Source: Methyloversatilis discipulorum (GTDB taxonomy: Bacteria > Pseudomonadota > Gammaproteobacteria > Burkholderiales > Rhodocyclaceae). From it: a DNA stretch of 64,000 nucleotides. Position numbers and translations under genes: made by a program. This document shows, piece after piece, positions 1-9,728 of this stretch. Every line of letters begins with the position of its first letter. Position 1 is the stretch's first letter. The stretch lies in contig NZ_AZUP01000001.1 in the NCBI RefSeq assembly GCF_000527135.1, positions 2,790,001 to 2,854,000 on the forward strand, in the 5' to 3' direction. The notes below the pieces were generated by a model. It saw only the letters and a program-made list of their open reading frames with translations. It did no database searches and was not told the DNA's origin.

Positions 1-328
1 CGAGATCGCGCCGCAGATCAAGGCCGGCAAGAACGTGCTCATCGTCGCCCACGGCAACAGCCTGCGCGCGCTGATCAAGTACCTCGACAACGTGTCGGAA
101 CAGGACATCCTGGGCCTGAACATCCCGACCGCCCAGCCGCTGGTGTACGAGCTGGACGAAAACCTGAAGCCGATCCGCCACTACTACCTCGGCGACCAGG
201 AAGCCATCCGCGCCGCCATCGACGCCGTGGCCAACCAGAGCCGCGCCGTGCCGCAGCGCCAGCGCCCGCCCATCCCCGAAGCCGAAGAGCCGCAGACGGC
301 CGAACAGCGCGCACCGTGGATGGAGTGA
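1..328 (+). CDS. gpmA: 2,3-bisphosphoglycerate-dependent phosphoglycerate mutase, C-terminal part (5' end outside window)
   Basis: The reading frame is open from base 2 and lacks its start, so only about the last 108 codons are seen. They contain the second histidine-phosphatase motif (AHGNSLRAL) and the [14 protein letters not shown] stretch typical of dPGM, which interconverts 3- and 2-phosphoglycerate in glycolysis. After the usual end near AIDAVANQ there is an unusual Pro/Glu/Arg-rich tail of nearly 30 residues. The stop overlaps the GTG start of the next gene, so this gene very likely leads the operon gpmA-envC-ctpA. The family call is safe; the role of the tail is unknown. Confidence 0.93.
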   Translation, partial: EIAPQIKAGKNVLIVAHGNSLRALIKYLDNVSEQDILGLNIPTAQPLVYELDENLKPIRHYYLGDQEAIRAAIDAVANQSRAVPQRQRPPIPEAEEPQTAEQRAPWME

Positions 329-1548
329 AGCGCTGGCTGATCCGGGCGCTGCTATGCACGCTGCCCGGAACCGCCCTCGCCGAGCGCGCAGTCCAGTCCA
401 GCCCGGAACAGCTGCGCGCGCTGCAGCAGCGCATGGAAGCGCTGCGCGATGAACTTAACCAGTCGGAAGGCGCCCACCGCGAAGCCCGCGACGAGCTGCG
501 CAGCTCGGAAAAGGCCATTTCCGACGCCAGCCGTGCGCTGCGCGATATCGCCGGCCGCCGCAAGGCGGTCGAAAGCGCGCTGACGCAGACGCGCAAGGAC
601 GTTGCCGCCGGCGAGGAACGGCTGCGCACCCAGCAGTCGCAACTGGCACAACTGCTGCGCGGCCACCAGCGCGCCGGTGAAGCCGATGCGCTGCGCCACC
701 TGTTGTCCGGCACCGACCCCAACCAGAGCGCGCGCGACCTGCACTACCTGCGCAGCCTGTCGAAAAGCCAGCTCAAGCTGATGGACGAACACCGCGCGAC
801 GCTGAGCCGCCAGCGCGAACTGCTGGCGCAGCAGGACGCCCAGCTCGACGAAATCCGCACACTGGAAGCGGAACGCGAGCGCGAGCGCGGCAAGCTGCAG
901 TCCGAACACGACGTGCGGCGCAAGGTGCTCGACCGCATCGCCACCCAGTTGCGCACCGAGCGCAAGGAACTGGCCCAGCTCAAGCGCGACGAGGCGCGGC
1001 TGAGCCGGCTGATCGAATCGCTGTCGCGGCGCAGCGCCCGCAGCACACCGCCGAAGACACCCGCGGCAAGCCCGGCCGACGATGCGCCAGCGCCGGCCGG
1101 CCGCGAAAGCCGCGGCCCGGTCGTGCAGTCGACACCGGTCGATCACGGCGGCGTTGCCTTCCCCAAGCTGCGCGGTCGCCTGCCCTGGCCAGCCAGTGGC
1201 GAACTTGCGCGCCGCTTCGGTGCCCAAGGCGCGGATGGCGGAACACCGCTGCGCGGCATCTTCATCCGCGCAGCGGCGGGCGACGTCAAGGCGGTGGCTG
1301 CCGGTACCGTGGTGTTCGCCGACTGGTTGCGCGGTTTCGGCAACCTGGTCATCGTCGATCACGGCGACAACTATCTGAGCGTCTATGGCAACAACGAAGC
1401 CGTGCTGAAGTCGGTCGGCGCAACGGTGCGCGCGGGCGAGGTGATCGCCTCGATAGGCGCCAGCGGTGGGGCTTCGGAATCGGGTTTATACTTTGAATTG
1501 CGGCATCAGGGACAGGCGCTGGACCCGCTGAAATGGGTTGCTCGCTAG
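325..1548 (+). CDS. envC: EnvC-like murein hydrolase activator (degenerate LytM/M23 domain)
   Basis: A secreted protein of about 407 residues: an N-terminal signal peptide ([19 protein letters not shown]), a long Gln/Arg/Glu-rich coiled coil to about residue 235, a Pro/Ala-rich linker, and a C-terminal LytM domain. The zinc ligands of active M23 peptidases are missing: the HxxxD position reads GIFIRAA and the HxH motif is replaced by LYFELR. The [12 protein letters not shown] segment is EnvC-like. EnvC does not cut peptidoglycan itself; it activates AmiA/AmiB amidases at the septum. I chose the GTG at 325 (GTGA overlap with gpmA, GGA just upstream); GTG 316 is an alternative. Confidence 0.85.
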   Translation: MKRWLIRALLCTLPGTALAERAVQSSPEQLRALQQRMEALRDELNQSEGAHREARDELRSSEKAISDASRALRDIAGRRKAVESALTQTRKDVAAGEERLRTQQSQLAQLLRGHQRAGEADALRHLLSGTDPNQSARDLHYLRSLSKSQLKLMDEHRATLSRQRELLAQQDAQLDEIRTLEAERERERGKLQSEHDVRRKVLDRIATQLRTERKELAQLKRDEARLSRLIESLSRRSARSTPPKTPAASPADDAPAPAGRESRGPVVQSTPVDHGGVAFPKLRGRLPWPASGELARRFGAQGADGGTPLRGIFIRAAAGDVKAVAAGTVVFADWLRGFGNLVIVDHGDNYLSVYGNNEAVLKSVGATVRAGEVIASIGASGGASESGLYFELRHQGQALDPLKWVAR

Positions 1549-1606
1549 GCTGCACCGAGGACGGTGCGGCATCCGTTCCGGCCTAAAAATATGCGGAGTG
1601 CAATCG

Positions 1607-2995
1607 ATGCAAAAGAAGCTGCAGCAAACCGGGCTGGTCATGATCGGACTGTGTGCCGGGGTACTGCTCAGTCTCAATTTCTCCGCCAACGCGAACAAGC
1701 CGGTCGGCAGCACGTTGCCGGTCGAGGAACTGCGCCAGTTCGCCGACGTGCTGAATGCGGTGAAGTCGGGCTATGTCGAGCCGGTCGATGACAAGAAGCT
1801 GATCACCCACGCGATCAGCGGCATGCTGTCCGGTCTCGACCCGCACTCGGCCTATCTCGACCAGGACGCGTTCAAGGATCTGCAGGCCGGCACCCAGGGC
1901 GAATTCGGCGGCCTCGGCATCGAGGTCGGCATGGAAGACGGCTTCGTCAAGGTGGTGTCGCCGATCGAGGACACGCCGGCCTTCCGCGCCGGCGTCAAGG
2001 CGGGCGACCTGATCATCAAGCTCGACGACACCTCGACCAAGGGTTTGACGCTGAGCGACGCGGTCAAGCGCATGCGCGGCAAGCCGGATACCAGCATCCG
2101 CCTGACCATCGCGCGCAAGGGTGAAACCAAGCCGATCGAGGTCACGCTGACGCGCGAAATCATCAAGGTGCAGTCGGTGAAATCCAAGCTGGTCGAGCCC
2201 GGCTACGGCTATCTGCGCCTGACCCAGTTCCAGGAAGCCAGCGCCGAAGACCTCGCCAAGCACATCGGCAAGCTGTACAAGGATGGCGAGTTGAAGGGCC
2301 TGGTGCTCGACCTGCGCAACGACCCGGGCGGCCTGCTGCACGGCGCGGTCGGCGTATCGGCCGCCTTCCTGCCGCCGAAGGCGACCGTGGTATCGACCGA
2401 CGGCCGCACCGAAGATGCCAAGCGCCGCTTCATCGCCGCGCCGGAAGACTACCTGCGCGGATCGCGCGACGATTACCTCGCCACGCTGCCGGCCGGCGCC
2501 AAGTCGGTACCCATGGTCGTGCTGGTCAATTCGGGTTCGGCCTCAGCCTCGGAAATCGTCGCCGGCGCACTGCAGGACCACAAGCGCGCGGTCATCATGG
2601 GCACCCAGACCTTCGGCAAGGGTTCGGTGCAGACCATCATGCCGCTGGCCAACAACACCGCGATCAAGCTGACGACAGCGCGTTACTACACGCCGAACGG
2701 CCGCTCGATCCAGGCCAAGGGCATCGTGCCGGACATCATCGTCGAAGAAACGCCGAATGGCAGCGGCGGCGGCATCCGCCTGCGCGAAGCCGATCTCGAC
2801 CGTCACCTCGGCAACGACAAGGAACCGGAAGAGGCGGCGCCGAAGCCCGCAGTCGGCGCCAAGGGCAAGCCAGCAAAGGATGAGGACGAAGACGAAAAGC
2901 CGGCCGCGCCGTTCGAATTCGCCACCGCATCGGATTACCAGTTCACCCAGGCCTTGAATCTGCTGAAGGGATTGCAGATCATCCAGAAAAACTGA
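1607..2995 (+). CDS. ctpA: Carboxy-terminal processing protease, S41 family
   Basis: A periplasmic serine protease of 462 residues with an N-terminal signal or anchor (residues 5-27), a PDZ domain (FGGLGIEVG ... AGVKAGDLIIKLDD) and an S41 catalytic core. The nucleophile Ser lies in NSGSASASEIVAGAL and the general-base Lys in GTQTFGKGSVQ, the Ser-Lys dyad of tail-specific proteases. The C-terminus carries a charged, low-complexity Lys/Asp/Glu/Pro segment. The ATG at 1607 follows GGAG; upstream in-frame codons are non-homologous. Position behind envC suggests co-transcription and a shared role in envelope turnover. Confidence 0.92.
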   Translation: MQKKLQQTGLVMIGLCAGVLLSLNFSANANKPVGSTLPVEELRQFADVLNAVKSGYVEPVDDKKLITHAISGMLSGLDPHSAYLDQDAFKDLQAGTQGEFGGLGIEVGMEDGFVKVVSPIEDTPAFRAGVKAGDLIIKLDDTSTKGLTLSDAVKRMRGKPDTSIRLTIARKGETKPIEVTLTREIIKVQSVKSKLVEPGYGYLRLTQFQEASAEDLAKHIGKLYKDGELKGLVLDLRNDPGGLLHGAVGVSAAFLPPKATVVSTDGRTEDAKRRFIAAPEDYLRGSRDDYLATLPAGAKSVPMVVLVNSGSASASEIVAGALQDHKRAVIMGTQTFGKGSVQTIMPLANNTAIKLTTARYYTPNGRSIQAKGIVPDIIVEETPNGSGGGIRLREADLDRHLGNDKEPEEAAPKPAVGAKGKPAKDEDEDEKPAAPFEFATASDYQFTQALNLLKGLQIIQKN

Positions 2996-3060
2996 GGCCC
3001 GCCGTCCGCGGTGGGCCGTGCGGCGATCTCCGGATCGCCGCCGGATGCAGGAGCTGAACC

Positions 3061-3522
3061 ATGGTCGCACATGCCAGCCAGCGTCGTTTCGGCCGCGAAC
3101 ACCGCGCGCCGCGCAAGCCCGGATACGGCCCCCAGGCCGGCCTGATGAAGCACCGCGAACTGCGTTTCTGTCGCCGCTGCCCGCGTCGCGTGGACGAAGC
3201 GCTCGCGCTGCTCGCCGCGGTCGGCGGCATCTCCGTCACCGCCCAGGGCGATCGTATCGTCGCCATCGAGTACAGCCTCACGGACCACAGCTTCCGCAGC
3301 ATTGAGCGGGCACTGCGCGCGCACGGCTTCGTGCTCGACGGTTCGCTGAAGATGCGGCTGATCCGCACCATGCTCTATTTCTGCGAAGACACCCAGTTGC
3401 GCAACCTGAAGCAGCCGGAACGACTGATCAAGAAGTCGAACGAAATCTACGTCCAGGCCTGGCAGCACCACCCGCACGGCGATCACGACGACACGCCGAG
3501 CGAATTGCGCGAGTACCGCTGA
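3061..3522 (+). CDS. Conserved hypothetical protein with small alpha/beta (HMA-like) segment
   Basis: 153 residues, same strand as ctpA and moeB, with a basic N-terminus. I do not recognise the family. Residues about 40-85 (CPRRVDEALALLAAVGGIS ... IVAIEYSLTDHSF ... IERALRAHGF) have the beta-alpha-beta-beta-alpha rhythm of a heavy-metal-associated ferredoxin-like fold, but a CxxC is not cleanly placed (CRRC lies just before it). The C-terminus is His/Asp-rich (HHPHGDHDD), which could bind metal. An internal Met at residue 29 could be the true start. Function unknown. Confidence 0.7.
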   Translation: MVAHASQRRFGREHRAPRKPGYGPQAGLMKHRELRFCRRCPRRVDEALALLAAVGGISVTAQGDRIVAIEYSLTDHSFRSIERALRAHGFVLDGSLKMRLIRTMLYFCEDTQLRNLKQPERLIKKSNEIYVQAWQHHPHGDHDDTPSELREYR

Positions 3523-3576
3523 CCGCCCGCTTTCCCACCGCTACACACCGCCGCATCCGCCGGCGGTCAACCTTTC

Positions 3577-4329
3577 ATGAATGACCAGCAACTGCTGCGC
3601 TACAGCCGCCACATCCTGCTCGACCCGATAGGCATCGAAGGACAGGACAGGCTGCTCGCCTCGCGTGCCCTCATCGTCGGTGCCGGCGGCCTCGGCTGCC
3701 CGTCGGCGCTCTACCTTGCGGCGGCCGGCGTCGGCACGCTGGTGATCGCCGACGACGACGAGGTCGATCTGACCAATCTGCAGCGGCAGATCCTGCACCG
3801 CGAACACTCGGTCGGCCGCGCCAAGGTGGAATCGGCGCGCGAAACGCTGCACGACATCAATCCGGGCACCGAGGTGATCGCGCTGAAGAAGCGCCTGACC
3901 GGCGACGAACTGCTTGAACAGATCGCCGCCGCCGACGTCGTGCTCGACTGCAGCGACAACTTCGCCACCCGCCACGCGATCAACCGCGCCTGCGTGGCGA
4001 CCCGCACGCCGCTGGTCTCCGGTGCGGCCATCCGCTTCGACGGCCAGGTATCGGTATTCGACAGCCGCGAGCCAGACGCCCCCTGCTATCACTGCCTGTT
4101 TCCGGAAGGCGGCGAAGTCGAAGAGGTACGCTGCGCAGTGATGGGTGTGTTCGCGCCGCTGACCGGCATCATCGGCACGGTGCAGGCGGCCGAGGCGCTG
4201 AAGATACTGGCGCAGACCGGCCGCACACTGGCCGGCCGCCTGTTGCTGCTGGACGCGCTGGGCATGGAGTGGCGCAGCATCAGCCTGCCGCGCGACCCCG
4301 GCTGCGCCGTCTGTGGCGAGGGGGCCTGA
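3577..4329 (+). CDS. moeB: Molybdopterin-synthase adenylyltransferase / ThiF-family E1-like enzyme
   Basis: 250 residues, full length for MoeB/ThiF/HesA. The nucleotide-binding loop GAGGLGCPSALYLAAAGVG and the following DDDEVDLTNLQRQILH are hallmarks. Two zinc-binding CxxC pairs are visible (CYHC and, at the end, CAVC). Such enzymes adenylate the C-terminal Gly-Gly of MoaD or ThiS so that sulfur can be loaded for molybdopterin or thiamine synthesis. Which carrier it serves cannot be read from the sequence, as no moaD or thiS is nearby; MoeB is the commonest name at this locus. Confidence 0.88.
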   Translation: MNDQQLLRYSRHILLDPIGIEGQDRLLASRALIVGAGGLGCPSALYLAAAGVGTLVIADDDEVDLTNLQRQILHREHSVGRAKVESARETLHDINPGTEVIALKKRLTGDELLEQIAAADVVLDCSDNFATRHAINRACVATRTPLVSGAAIRFDGQVSVFDSREPDAPCYHCLFPEGGEVEEVRCAVMGVFAPLTGIIGTVQAAEALKILAQTGRTLAGRLLLLDALGMEWRSISLPRDPGCAVCGEGA

Positions 4330-4330
4330 A

Positions 4331-4393
4331 CCCCTGGCCCCTGGCCCCTAGCCCCTAGCCCCTAGCCCCTAGCCCCTAGCCCCTAGCCCCTAA
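4331..4393. repeat. Nine-unit heptanucleotide tandem repeat (CCCCTRG type)
   Basis: Exactly nine consecutive 7-bp units lie between the convergent moeB and ndh stops: two CCCCTGG, six CCCCTAG and a final CCCCTAA. Read on the minus strand this is a series of GGGG runs separated by CTA, a pattern able to form G-quadruplexes in DNA, or in RNA reading through from ndh. It is non-coding and its copy number could vary by slippage. Confidence 0.95.
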
Positions 4394-4397
4394 AAGA

Positions 4398-5720
4398 CTA
4401 GTGCAGCTTCACGTGCGGCTCGGTGCTCTGCTTGATGAAGCGGGCCACCGCGTCGAGCGAACTCTTGATCCAGCCGTGCAGCGCGATCTGGTGCATCTGG
4501 TACAGCGAGCGGTACATCATGCGCGCGACCAGACCTTCGATGAACATGCTGCCGCCGACCACGCCACCCATCAGGTTGCCGGTGGCGCCGCTCTTGCCGA
4601 GCGACACCAGCGAGCCGAAGTCCTTGTAGCGGAAGGGACCGGGGTCGCCCTTGCCTTCGAGCCGCATGGCGAAGATCTTCACCAGATAGCTGGCCTGCTG
4701 GTGCGCCGCCTGCGCGCGCGGCGGAATCGTGCCTTCGCCACCCAGCCACTCACAGGCCGCGCAGTCACCGAAGGCGTAGATGTCCGGGTCGTGCGTGGTG
4801 ACCAGGTGGTCATCCACCACCAGCTGGTTGATACGGTTCGACTCCAGCCCGCCGAAGCCGGACAGCATGTTGGGCGCCTTGATGCCGGCCGCCCACACCA
4901 TCAGGTCGCCGCGGATGAAATGGCCGCTGGCGGTGGCCAGCCCGTCGTGACGCACCTCGCTGACCCGCTCTGACTTCAGCACGTCGATGCCCATGCCGCG
5001 CAGCAGCTCTTCGGCTGATGCCGAAATGCGCGCCGGCAGCGCCGGCAGCACGCGGTCGGCCGCCTCGATCAAGGTGATCCGCACGTCCTGGCGCGGGTCC
5101 ATGCTGTGCACGCCAAAGGCGCGCAACACCTTGCTGGTGTGACGCAGTTCGGCCGACAGTTCAACGCCGGTCGCACCGGCACCGATGATGGCGATCGACA
5201 CTTCGTGCGGCTCGCCGCGCTCGGCACGCGCGTCCGCGCGCATGCAGGCAGCGACCAGCTTCTGCCGGAAGCGCTCGGCGTCGTGCGTGGTGTCGAGCGC
5301 CATCGTGTGTTCGTCGGCGCCCGGAATGCCGAAGGTGTTCACCGTGCTGCCGATGGCGATCACCAGGTAGTCGTAGTGCAGCTCCCGCTCGGGCAGCATC
5401 GGTTCGCCGTCGAAGTCGGCCACTGCCTCGATGTGGATGGTCTTGCGGCTGCGATCGATGGCCGTCATGCGGCCCATCTGGAACTCGAAGTTGTGCCAGC
5501 GCGCCTGCGCGACATACTCCAGCCGGTGCATGTGCATGTCCATGCGCCCGGCGGCGACTTCGTGCAGATGCGGTTTCCAGATGTGGATGGGCGAAGCATC
5601 GACCAGCACGATGTCGGCCTGCCCTTTGGCGCCGTAGCGGTCGCCGAGCTGGGTGACCAGTTCGAGGCCGCCGGCGCCGCCGCCGACCACCACGATGACG
5701 GGTTTCTTGGAATTATTCAT
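4398..5720 (-). CDS. ndh: Type II NADH:quinone oxidoreductase (NDH-2)
   Basis: 440-residue single-subunit flavoprotein. An N-terminal FAD-binding loop (VVVGGGAGGLELV), a second dinucleotide-binding GxGxxG (IIGAGATGVELSAEL) for NADH, and the FAD-contacting YAFGDCAACEW motif are in the expected order. The C-terminus is hydrophobic and amphipathic, as in membrane-associated NDH-2. It passes electrons from NADH to quinone at the inner face of the membrane without pumping protons. The start at 5720 follows a GAGGAGA ribosome site; ten upstream in-frame codons look untranslated. It is convergent with moeB. Confidence 0.9.
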   Translation of the reverse strand: MNNSKKPVIVVVGGGAGGLELVTQLGDRYGAKGQADIVLVDASPIHIWKPHLHEVAAGRMDMHMHRLEYVAQARWHNFEFQMGRMTAIDRSRKTIHIEAVADFDGEPMLPERELHYDYLVIAIGSTVNTFGIPGADEHTMALDTTHDAERFRQKLVAACMRADARAERGEPHEVSIAIIGAGATGVELSAELRHTSKVLRAFGVHSMDPRQDVRITLIEAADRVLPALPARISASAEELLRGMGIDVLKSERVSEVRHDGLATASGHFIRGDLMVWAAGIKAPNMLSGFGGLESNRINQLVVDDHLVTTHDPDIYAFGDCAACEWLGGEGTIPPRAQAAHQQASYLVKIFAMRLEGKGDPGPFRYKDFGSLVSLGKSGATGNLMGGVVGGSMFIEGLVARMMYRSLYQMHQIALHGWIKSSLDAVARFIKQSTEPHVKLH

Positions 5721-5845
5721 GATCTCCTCGGAGCGAAGCCCGCCCTGCACGGGAGCGGACGGCGCATTCTGCTACAGCCCCCGCCGCTTGTGCAGGGCGG
5801 GGCTCCGGGTGTCATGGCGGCGGAACAGTCGACCGCCCAGTGTGT

Positions 5846-6325
5846 TCAGCCGCGGCGCAACGAAAGCAGCACAGCGACGACGGCCAGCACGCTCAACCAC
5901 AGCAGCGACCACTCGGGAAGGTCGAGGCCGAGTATCGGCGGCAGCTTGGCGCCACATGCACCGTCGGCGAAAAAGGCCTGCGGAAACCACTGCGCCGGCG
6001 GCAGGCTGTTGACGAAGTCCTCGACCGGATCGAGGCCGCAGCTGACCGACGGGTTGTACAGCACATAGACGTGACGCCCGGCCACCGCCGCGCCGGCCGC
6101 CGCGATCAGCGCCGACACCCACAGCCCGCTGCGCGCCAGCGCACCGCCGAACAGGCCGCTGAGCAGGAAGAACACGCCGGCGCCGAAAAAGGCGTAGCGC
6201 TGCAGGATGCACAGCGGGCAGGGCGCCAGCCGCTCGACGTGCTGCAGCCACAGCGCGAAGGCGAGCAGACCGAAACAGAAGTAGGACAGCAGGAAATAGA
6301 TGCGCGTACGGGCAATCGGGGTCAT
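5846..6325 (-). CDS. dsbB: Disulfide bond formation protein DsbB
   Basis: 159 residues with four hydrophobic membrane segments. The first periplasmic loop carries the CPLC redox pair (APCPLCILQRY) and the second loop a further cysteine pair (SCGLDP and DGACGAK), the arrangement by which DsbB reoxidises DsbA and passes electrons to quinone. Start chosen at the ATG before TPIARTRIYF; upstream codons are not homologous. It lies 35 bp behind hslU on the same strand and may share its transcript. Confidence 0.9.
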   Translation of the reverse strand: MTPIARTRIYFLLSYFCFGLLAFALWLQHVERLAPCPLCILQRYAFFGAGVFFLLSGLFGGALARSGLWVSALIAAAGAAVAGRHVYVLYNPSVSCGLDPVEDFVNSLPPAQWFPQAFFADGACGAKLPPILGLDLPEWSLLWLSVLAVVAVLLSLRRG

Positions 6326-6360
6326 CGGGACTCGTTCTCGTTGTTGGGTCAGCCGGTGCG

Positions 6361-7683
6361 TCAGAGCACGTAGCGCGCAAGATCCTCGCTTTGCGCCAGT
6401 TCGCCCAGGCGGGCGTCCACGTAGGCGGCATCGATGGTGAGCGAGCGGGCGTGCTGGCCGGCGTCGAAGGACACCTCCTCCAGCAGCTTCTCCATCACCG
6501 TGTGCAGCCGGCGCGCACCGATGTTCTCGGTGCGCTCGTTCACCGACCACGCCACCTCGGCCAGCCGGCGGATGCCGTCCGGCGCGAAATCCAGCGTGAC
6601 GCCGTCGGTTTCCAGCAGTGCGGCGTACTGGCGGGTGAGGCAGGCGTCGGTGGCGGTCAGGATGCGTTCGAAGTCATCGACCGACAGCGATTCCAGCTCG
6701 ACGCGGATCGGAAAACGCCCCTGCAGCTCGGGAATCAGGTCGCTCGGCCGCGACAGGTGAAAGGCGCCGCTGGCGATGAACAGGATGTGGTCGGTCTTCA
6801 CCATGCCGTACTTGGTCGTGATCGTCGTGCCTTCGACCAGCGGCAGCAGGTCGCGTTGCACGCCCTGACGCGAAACATCGGCACCGCCGTGGTCGGAGCG
6901 CGACGCCACCTTGTCGATCTCGTCGAGGAACACGATGCCGTTCTGCTCGACCGCAACCAGCGCCTGCTGCTTCACTTCGTCTTCGTTGATCAGGCGCGCT
7001 GCCTCTTCGTCGGTCAGTACGCGCAGCGCCTCGCGGATCGGCATCTTGCGGCTGCGCCGGCGTTGCGAGCCCATGTTCTGGAACATCGATTGCAGCTGGC
7101 CGGTCAGCTCCTCCATGCCGGGCGGCGTCAGGATTTCCATCGTCGCCGGCGCCACCGCCACCTCGATATCGATCTCCTTGTCGTCCAGTTCACCCTCGCG
7201 CAGCTTCTTGCGGAATTTCTGCCGCGTGCCGCTCTCGTCGGTCGCCGGCGCATCGACACCGAAGCCGACCGGCCGCGCCGGCGGCAGCAGCACGTCGAGG
7301 ATGCGGTCCTCGGCGGCGTCCTCGGCGCGGGTACGTACCGCCTTCATCGCCCGCTCGCGCAGATCCTTGATCGCGATCTCGACCAGATCGCGGATGATGG
7401 TGTCAACATCGCGGCCGACATAGCCCACTTCAGTGAACTTTGTGGCCTCAACCTTGATGAAAGGCGCGTTCGCCAGACGGGCCAGCCGGCGCGCGATTTC
7501 GGTCTTGCCGACGCCGGTGGGCCCGATCATCAGGATGTTCTTCGGCGTGATTTCGCTGCGCAGCGGCTCGGCCACCTGGGCGCGGCGCCAGCGGTTGCGC
7601 AGCGCGACGGCCACCGAGCGCTTGGCGCGCGTCTGGCCGACGATGTGCTTGTCCAGTTCGGACACGATTTCGGAAGGGGTCAT
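6361..7683 (-). CDS. hslU: HslUV protease ATPase subunit
   Basis: 440 residues, the normal HslU length. It shows the Walker A loop GPTGVGKTE, the pore motif EVGYVGRD, the acidic Walker B VFLDEIDK, and the C-terminal tail LARYVL that inserts into HslV to activate it. The inserted I-domain (about residues 110-240) is present. HslU is the AAA+ unfoldase that feeds substrates to the HslV peptidase. The ATG at 7683 gives [10 protein letters not shown], the canonical start. It is 26 bp behind hslV. Confidence 0.96.
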   Translation of the reverse strand: MTPSEIVSELDKHIVGQTRAKRSVAVALRNRWRRAQVAEPLRSEITPKNILMIGPTGVGKTEIARRLARLANAPFIKVEATKFTEVGYVGRDVDTIIRDLVEIAIKDLRERAMKAVRTRAEDAAEDRILDVLLPPARPVGFGVDAPATDESGTRQKFRKKLREGELDDKEIDIEVAVAPATMEILTPPGMEELTGQLQSMFQNMGSQRRRSRKMPIREALRVLTDEEAARLINEDEVKQQALVAVEQNGIVFLDEIDKVASRSDHGGADVSRQGVQRDLLPLVEGTTITTKYGMVKTDHILFIASGAFHLSRPSDLIPELQGRFPIRVELESLSVDDFERILTATDACLTRQYAALLETDGVTLDFAPDGIRRLAEVAWSVNERTENIGARRLHTVMEKLLEEVSFDAGQHARSLTIDAAYVDARLGELAQSEDLARYVL

Positions 7684-7709
7684 GACTTGATCCGCAGGGG
7701 TCACGGCGC

Positions 7710-8249
7710 TCACCACTCGATGCTTTCTATGGTGTGACTCTGGTTGGTGTAGATACACAGGTCGCCGGCGATGCCGAGCGACTTCGATACCACGTCGCGC
7801 GCCGACAGCTCGGTGTTCTCGACCAGCGCACGCGCCGCCGACTGTGCGTAGGCGCCGCCGGAGCCGATGGCGACGATGCCGCCTTCGGGTTCGAGCACGT
7901 CGCCGTTGCCGGTGATGATGAGCGAGGACTCGCGGTCGGCCACCGCCAGCATCGCCTCCAGCCGGCGCAGCATGCGGTCGGTGCGCCAGTCCTTGGCCAG
8001 TTCGACCGCGCTGCGCAGCAGATTGCCCTGATGCTTCTCCAGCTTGGATTCGAAGCGCTCGAACAGCGTGAAGGCGTCCGCCGTGCCGCCGGCGAAGCCG
8101 GCCAGGATGCGGCCCTGATACAGCCGCCGCACCTTGCGCGCGGTCGCCTTGACGACGATGTTGCCGAGCGTCACCTGGCCATCGCCACCGAGGGCGACCT
8201 GACCCGGGCGACGCACCGAAAGTATGGTGGTGCCGTGATACTGTTCCAT
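7710..8249 (-). CDS. hslV: HslUV protease peptidase subunit
   Basis: 179 residues of a proteasome-beta-like Ntn hydrolase. The sequence begins [14 protein letters not shown]; the Thr after HG would become the N-terminal nucleophile after processing, followed by the conserved [24 protein letters not shown] and [15 protein letters not shown] are family signatures. It forms the double hexamer degraded-protein chamber capped by HslU. It leads an hslV-hslU-(dsbB) operon. I saw no clear heat-shock promoter in the 67 bp upstream. Confidence 0.96.
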   Translation of the reverse strand: MEQYHGTTILSVRRPGQVALGGDGQVTLGNIVVKATARKVRRLYQGRILAGFAGGTADAFTLFERFESKLEKHQGNLLRSAVELAKDWRTDRMLRRLEAMLAVADRESSLIITGNGDVLEPEGGIVAIGSGGAYAQSAARALVENTELSARDVVSKSLGIAGDLCIYTNQSHTIESIEW

Positions 8250-8316
8250 CGCTATTCCCGAAAAATGCCGCGGAGGTTGCGCACTTTAAACCATGCGCAG
8301 CAGGGCGCCGGTGGCG

Positions 8317-9525
8317 CTAGAAGCGGCGTTGCTGGATTTCCGCCACGGCGGCGACACCGATCAGCAGCAGCAGCGCCGCCACCATCGGCCGCACATCGAC
8401 CAGACGGGGTTGGCGGCCGGTCGCCTGCACTGCGGTGATCACGTTGAACAGCAGGCCGGCGCTGATGAAGTCCATCCGGCAGAGCTCGGAACAATCGACC
8501 TTCATGACCCCCTGCGGCAGGTCGGCCGCCTGCAGCACGGCAAAGGCGTCCTGACGGGCGCCGACGATTTCGCCGCGCAGCGCGATGCGCGCATTCTTCT
8601 CGACCGGCGCCGGTTCTGCCGCGGCCGGCGCGAGCACCGACGACACCCAGCGGGCGTCCCACGACGGCGGTGACAGTTCGAAAGTGACCGCGTACTGGAT
8701 CGCGAATTCCTCGAAATTGGCTTCGTCGCCCAGCTGCTGCAGCGCCTCCAGATAGAGCAGCCACTGCGCCGGCCCCTCGGCCTTGCCCGGCTCGATGCGC
8801 GGCGCCAGCAGGTCGCGCAGTACGGTGGCGCTGAGCATGGCCACGCCGTGCCCGCAGCGGCGCAGCGCAACCAGCACGTCGAGCAGCATGCGCGCGCCTT
8901 CTTCGTCCACGTCGTGCAGACGGGCGACATCCACCCGCACTACGTGCGCCTTTGAACACAGGCGGTCGATCTGGTCGATGGAGGCGCGACTGGCTGCGGT
9001 CAGCTTGCCCGCCAGCGTCAGCGTGGGCGGGCCCGAGGTCACGCCGCGCGATGGGGACGCCGGCCACGCCGGCGCCGAACGTTCGAAGCGCTCGGCGTAG
9101 GCCAGCGCATGCGCCTCGAAGGCGTCGACACGGCCGAGCGCGTGGCAGAGGTCGAACAGCATGGCCCACACCTGTTCGGTCGAACTGCCGAGATCGCCGA
9201 AGGTGGCGCGTTCCAGCGTGGACAGCGCGGCCTCGTCGTCACCGTTGGCGAACAGCATGGCCGCTTCCTCGACCACCGGGTGCAGCCCGCTGGACACGTC
9301 CTGCACCTGCAGCTCGCCCTTGCCGGTACGACGGGCGCCTTCCAGCGGATCGCGCGACACGAAATCGAGCGACATCAGCCCCGCCGACGACGGCGGATCG
9401 CTGGCCGGCATGCTGTCGGGCGGACGCGACGCGGTGGCCGTCCCGGCAGCCGGTGCGGTCGGTCGCACCGGCTTGCGGGTTTCGACCTGCGGCGCAGGTG
9501 TTTTCTTGAAGAAGGAAAAAGCCAC
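8317..9525 (-). CDS. STAS-domain protein, probably with two STAS modules
   Basis: About 402 residues, cytoplasmic (no signal or membrane helices). The N-terminus is FSFFKK followed by a Pro/Ala-rich linker. A helical region (100-165) precedes a STAS-like segment near 170-235 (LTLAGKLTAASRASIDQID ... VVRVDVARLHDVDEEGARML), and a second lies near the C-terminus (IALRGEIVGARQDAF ... MKVDCSELCRMDFISAGLLF). STAS domains act in anti-sigma regulation or lipid-asymmetry transport; the Asp/Ser typical of phosphorylated anti-sigma antagonists is not obvious. The GTG at 9525 is my choice; an ATG at 9576 is possible. Partner unknown. Confidence 0.75.
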   Translation of the reverse strand: MAFSFFKKTPAPQVETRKPVRPTAPAAGTATASRPPDSMPASDPPSSAGLMSLDFVSRDPLEGARRTGKGELQVQDVSSGLHPVVEEAAMLFANGDDEAALSTLERATFGDLGSSTEQVWAMLFDLCHALGRVDAFEAHALAYAERFERSAPAWPASPSRGVTSGPPTLTLAGKLTAASRASIDQIDRLCSKAHVVRVDVARLHDVDEEGARMLLDVLVALRRCGHGVAMLSATVLRDLLAPRIEPGKAEGPAQWLLYLEALQQLGDEANFEEFAIQYAVTFELSPPSWDARWVSSVLAPAAAEPAPVEKNARIALRGEIVGARQDAFAVLQAADLPQGVMKVDCSELCRMDFISAGLLFNVITAVQATGRQPRLVDVRPMVAALLLLIGVAAVAEIQQRRF

Positions 9526-9728
9526 GGATGGGTCCGGATCGGGGCGCGAACCGTAATTAACGGCGCATCGATTCACAACTGCAACGATCGGTAACTTTAC
9601 CTTTCAACCGTGGCCGGCGGCACCCCCGAAGGCGTAAGAAGACGTGACAAGGTGCTGCAAGGGCAGAAATCGGCGCCCAGGCGCGACGGGCGCGGCATTC
9701 ACCACACCCGTGACGCACCGGACAAAGG

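Noticed and set aside
4331..4393. CRISPR array
   Set aside because: Repeats are 7 bp in direct head-to-tail tandem without spacers, and no cas genes are nearby.
6391..7737. 448-codon frame antisense to hslU
   Set aside because: Shadow of a strongly conserved gene; no start signal or domain.
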